64,000 nucleotides of DNA from Hyphomonas sediminis (GTDB lineage: Bacteria; Pseudomonadota; Alphaproteobacteria; Caulobacterales; Hyphomonadaceae). Below are positions 62,653 through 64,000 of the stretch, in pieces; position 1 is the stretch's first letter; each line of letters begins with the position of its first letter. The translations under genes were made by a program, and so were the position numbers. Under the pieces are notes generated by a model, which had not been told where the DNA came from, ran no database searches, and saw only the letters and a program-made list of their open reading frames with translations. The stretch is taken from NCBI RefSeq assembly GCF_019679475.1, contig NZ_JAIEZP010000001.1, positions 1,302,001 to 1,366,000 of the forward strand. The letters are read 5' to 3'.

Positions 62653-64000
62653 TTATTCAAGTTCCAGAACTTCCTTCAGGAACATGGTTTCTGCTTCGCG
62701 CTGGGCTTCCCGGTTGGACTTCTTCCGGAAGCCATGACCTTCATCCATCGCCATCATGAACCAGGCCGGGACACCGTTCGATTTGACGGCAGCAAGGATC
62801 TGCTCTGCTTCCGTGTAAGGAACGCGGGGGTCATTATAGCCCTGGATGACAAAGAGCGGTTTGGAGATCTTCGACGCATTCTTCAGCGGCGAGATTTCGT
62901 CGAAGAAAGCCGCAACGACAGGGTCGCGTTCATCGCCATATTCTGCGCGGCGGAGGTCCGCGCGGTAGCCTTCGGTGTTTTCAAGGAAGGTCTTGAAGTC
63001 TGAAATACCGACAATGTCGACGCCGGCGGCGAGGCGGTCGGCGTAGTCGATCATCGAGGCGAGGACCATGTAACCGCCATAGGAACCGCCATAGACGATG
63101 ACCTTGCTGGCATCTAGATCTGGCTGGGCTTCGACCCAGTCGAGCAGGGCGCCGATATCCTCAACCGATTTCTTGCGGTTAAGGCCGTTGTCCAGCGACA
63201 CGTAGGTTTTGCCATAGCCCGCGGACCCGCGAACGTTCGGAACGACAACGGCGAGGCCAAGCTCATTTGCCCAGTATTGGTAAGACGAAGAGAAGCCGGG
63301 GCGGGACTGGCCTTCGGGGCCGCCATGGATGGAGATGATGACGGGATGCGGGCCTTCGCTGGCGGGCTTGTAGATAAAGGCGGGGATGTCCATTCCCTCC
63401 GCATTCGGATAGTCGAACAGGGTGGGTTCCACGAAGTTTTCGGTGTTGAGGCCGCCGGTTTCCGCTTCGGTCCAACGCGTGAGGTTCAGCGTGGCCACGT
63501 CAAACGACCAGGCGTCTGCCGGGCTGATCGCCGAGTTGAAGGTAAAGCCGACATGGTTGCCGCTCGGCGAGTAAACAATGCCGGACGCAATCCCGACGGG
63601 CAGCGTGGGGCCGGGCCGCACCTGGCCGCTCTCGATATCCAGCAGGCGAATGGTGCCAAGGCCGCCTTCATTCAGCGTGAAGGCAACGGTCTTTCCATCC
63701 GGAGAGAGATCCCAGTCGGAAACGCCCCAGTTGATGTCTGCGGTATAGTTGGTAACACCGCCATCGGGCGCAATACGGACGAGGTTTGTGAATTCGCTGT
63801 CCTTGTCGGTGGCGGTGAGGACGGAACCGTCTGGCAGCAACGCGCCGCCGGAATAGGCGACCGTATCGTCAGGGTTCACCTGCGTCGTCTCGCCGGAGGC
63901 GACATCCAGAACGAAGAGGCGGCTCTCCGAGATGGAGATGTAGCGCTGGAGCAGCAGTTTCGATCCGTCATTGGACCAATCTACCGGGCCAGTTGCGCCT
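62653..64000 (-). CDS. S9-family prolyl oligopeptidase-type peptidase (5' truncated by window edge)
   Basis: About 449 residues visible; the frame is open to the window end. The N-terminal visible part is beta-propeller-like (DGSKLLLQRYISISESRLFVLDVASG type blades); the catalytic alpha/beta domain contains Ser in GGSYGGYM, Asp in GYNDPRVPYTE and His in DEGHGF. Resembles acylaminoacyl peptidases and dipeptidyl peptidase IV relatives. The missing N-terminus would show whether it is exported, as many homologues are. Confidence 0.92.
   Translation of the reverse strand, partial: GATGPVDWSNDGSKLLLQRYISISESRLFVLDVASGETTQVNPDDTVAYSGGALLPDGSVLTATDKDSEFTNLVRIAPDGGVTNYTADINWGVSDWDLSPDGKTVAFTLNEGGLGTIRLLDIESGQVRPGPTLPVGIASGIVYSPSGNHVGFTFNSAISPADAWSFDVATLNLTRWTEAETGGLNTENFVEPTLFDYPNAEGMDIPAFIYKPASEGPHPVIISIHGGPEGQSRPGFSSSYQYWANELGLAVVVPNVRGSAGYGKTYVSLDNGLNRKKSVEDIGALLDWVEAQPDLDASKVIVYGGSYGGYMVLASMIDYADRLAAGVDIVGISDFKTFLENTEGYRADLRRAEYGDERDPVVAAFFDEISPLKNASKISKPLFVIQGYNDPRVPYTEAEQILAAVKSNGVPAWFMMAMDEGHGFRKKSNREAQREAETMFLKEVLELE

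Overview
The window is GC-rich, densely coded alphaproteobacterial chromosome. The best lineage marker is a circularly permuted, two-piece tmRNA gene (60235-60548) whose tag reads ANDNFAEGELMAA, the organisation known from alphaproteobacteria. The gene set (TonB-dependent receptor, short-type PutA, fold-III ornithine/lysine decarboxylase, ligase-associated DEXH helicase and PdeM, MpaB/DUF2236 oxygenase, DUF6498 proteins, many acyl/ester enzymes) fits the Caulobacterales/Hyphomonadaceae. Naming a Hyphomonas-like organism is inference. No prophage, integrase, transposase, CRISPR array, rRNA or tRNA was recognised.

Layout. 1-11 kb: 3' end of a TonB receptor, the agmatine-to-putrescine pair aguA-aguB, a 7TM-GGDEF diguanylate cyclase, an AceE/MdeB-like thiamine enzyme, a SnoaL-like protein, a small phasin-sized protein behind a palindromic operator, murI, and a fold-III decarboxylase with a structured leader that can sequester its Shine-Dalgarno. 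11-19 kb: PstS-like lipoprotein, glycosyltransferase, putA with an RsiV-like lipoprotein, a DUF6265-like protein and two PaaI-type thioesterases. 19-25 kb: flavin monooxygenase coupled to an M23 lipoprotein that ends in a 12-bp tandem repeat, two tandem DUF6498 membrane proteins, a repeat-rich gap, an atypically AT-richer orphan and a TRIC channel. 24.7-28.4 kb: TetR, HSL-type hydrolase, quinone oxidoreductase and dienoyl-CoA-reductase-like SDR, which looks like a lipid or ester catabolic group. 28.5-37.5 kb: envelope genes (two MscS channels, TspO-like protein, trypsin-like lipoprotein, beta-lactamase-fold hydrolase, two unknown exported proteins).

37.5-43.4 kb: ligase-associated Lhr-type helicase, a decayed DUF4166 oxidoreductase, a possibly frameshifted ORF, a small lipoprotein and pdeM. 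The partner ligase and exonuclease are not in the window. 43.4-49 kb: STAS-less SulP transporter, S24 repressor with its own palindromic operator, group II PLP decarboxylase, SDR and divergent LysR, and a probable structured sRNA. 49-64 kb: unknown membrane protein and GNAT protein, hydrolase, Dps, aminotransferase, uvrC, a TetR/MpaB divergent pair, tmRNA, FAD monooxygenase, GST and a truncated S9 peptidase.

The most unusual items are these. (1) A palindromic repeat element is embedded twice, in the same orientation and reading frame, inside the helicase gene; a third copy lies in an intergenic gap. (2) A second repeat family of about 104 bp has two hairpins, and its ends supply stop codons of adjacent genes. 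(3) A candidate sRNA displays two CCUCC anti-Shine-Dalgarno stretches and ends in an intrinsic terminator. (4) The decarboxylase leader can form a 13-nt stem, 11 positions paired, over its ribosome-binding site.
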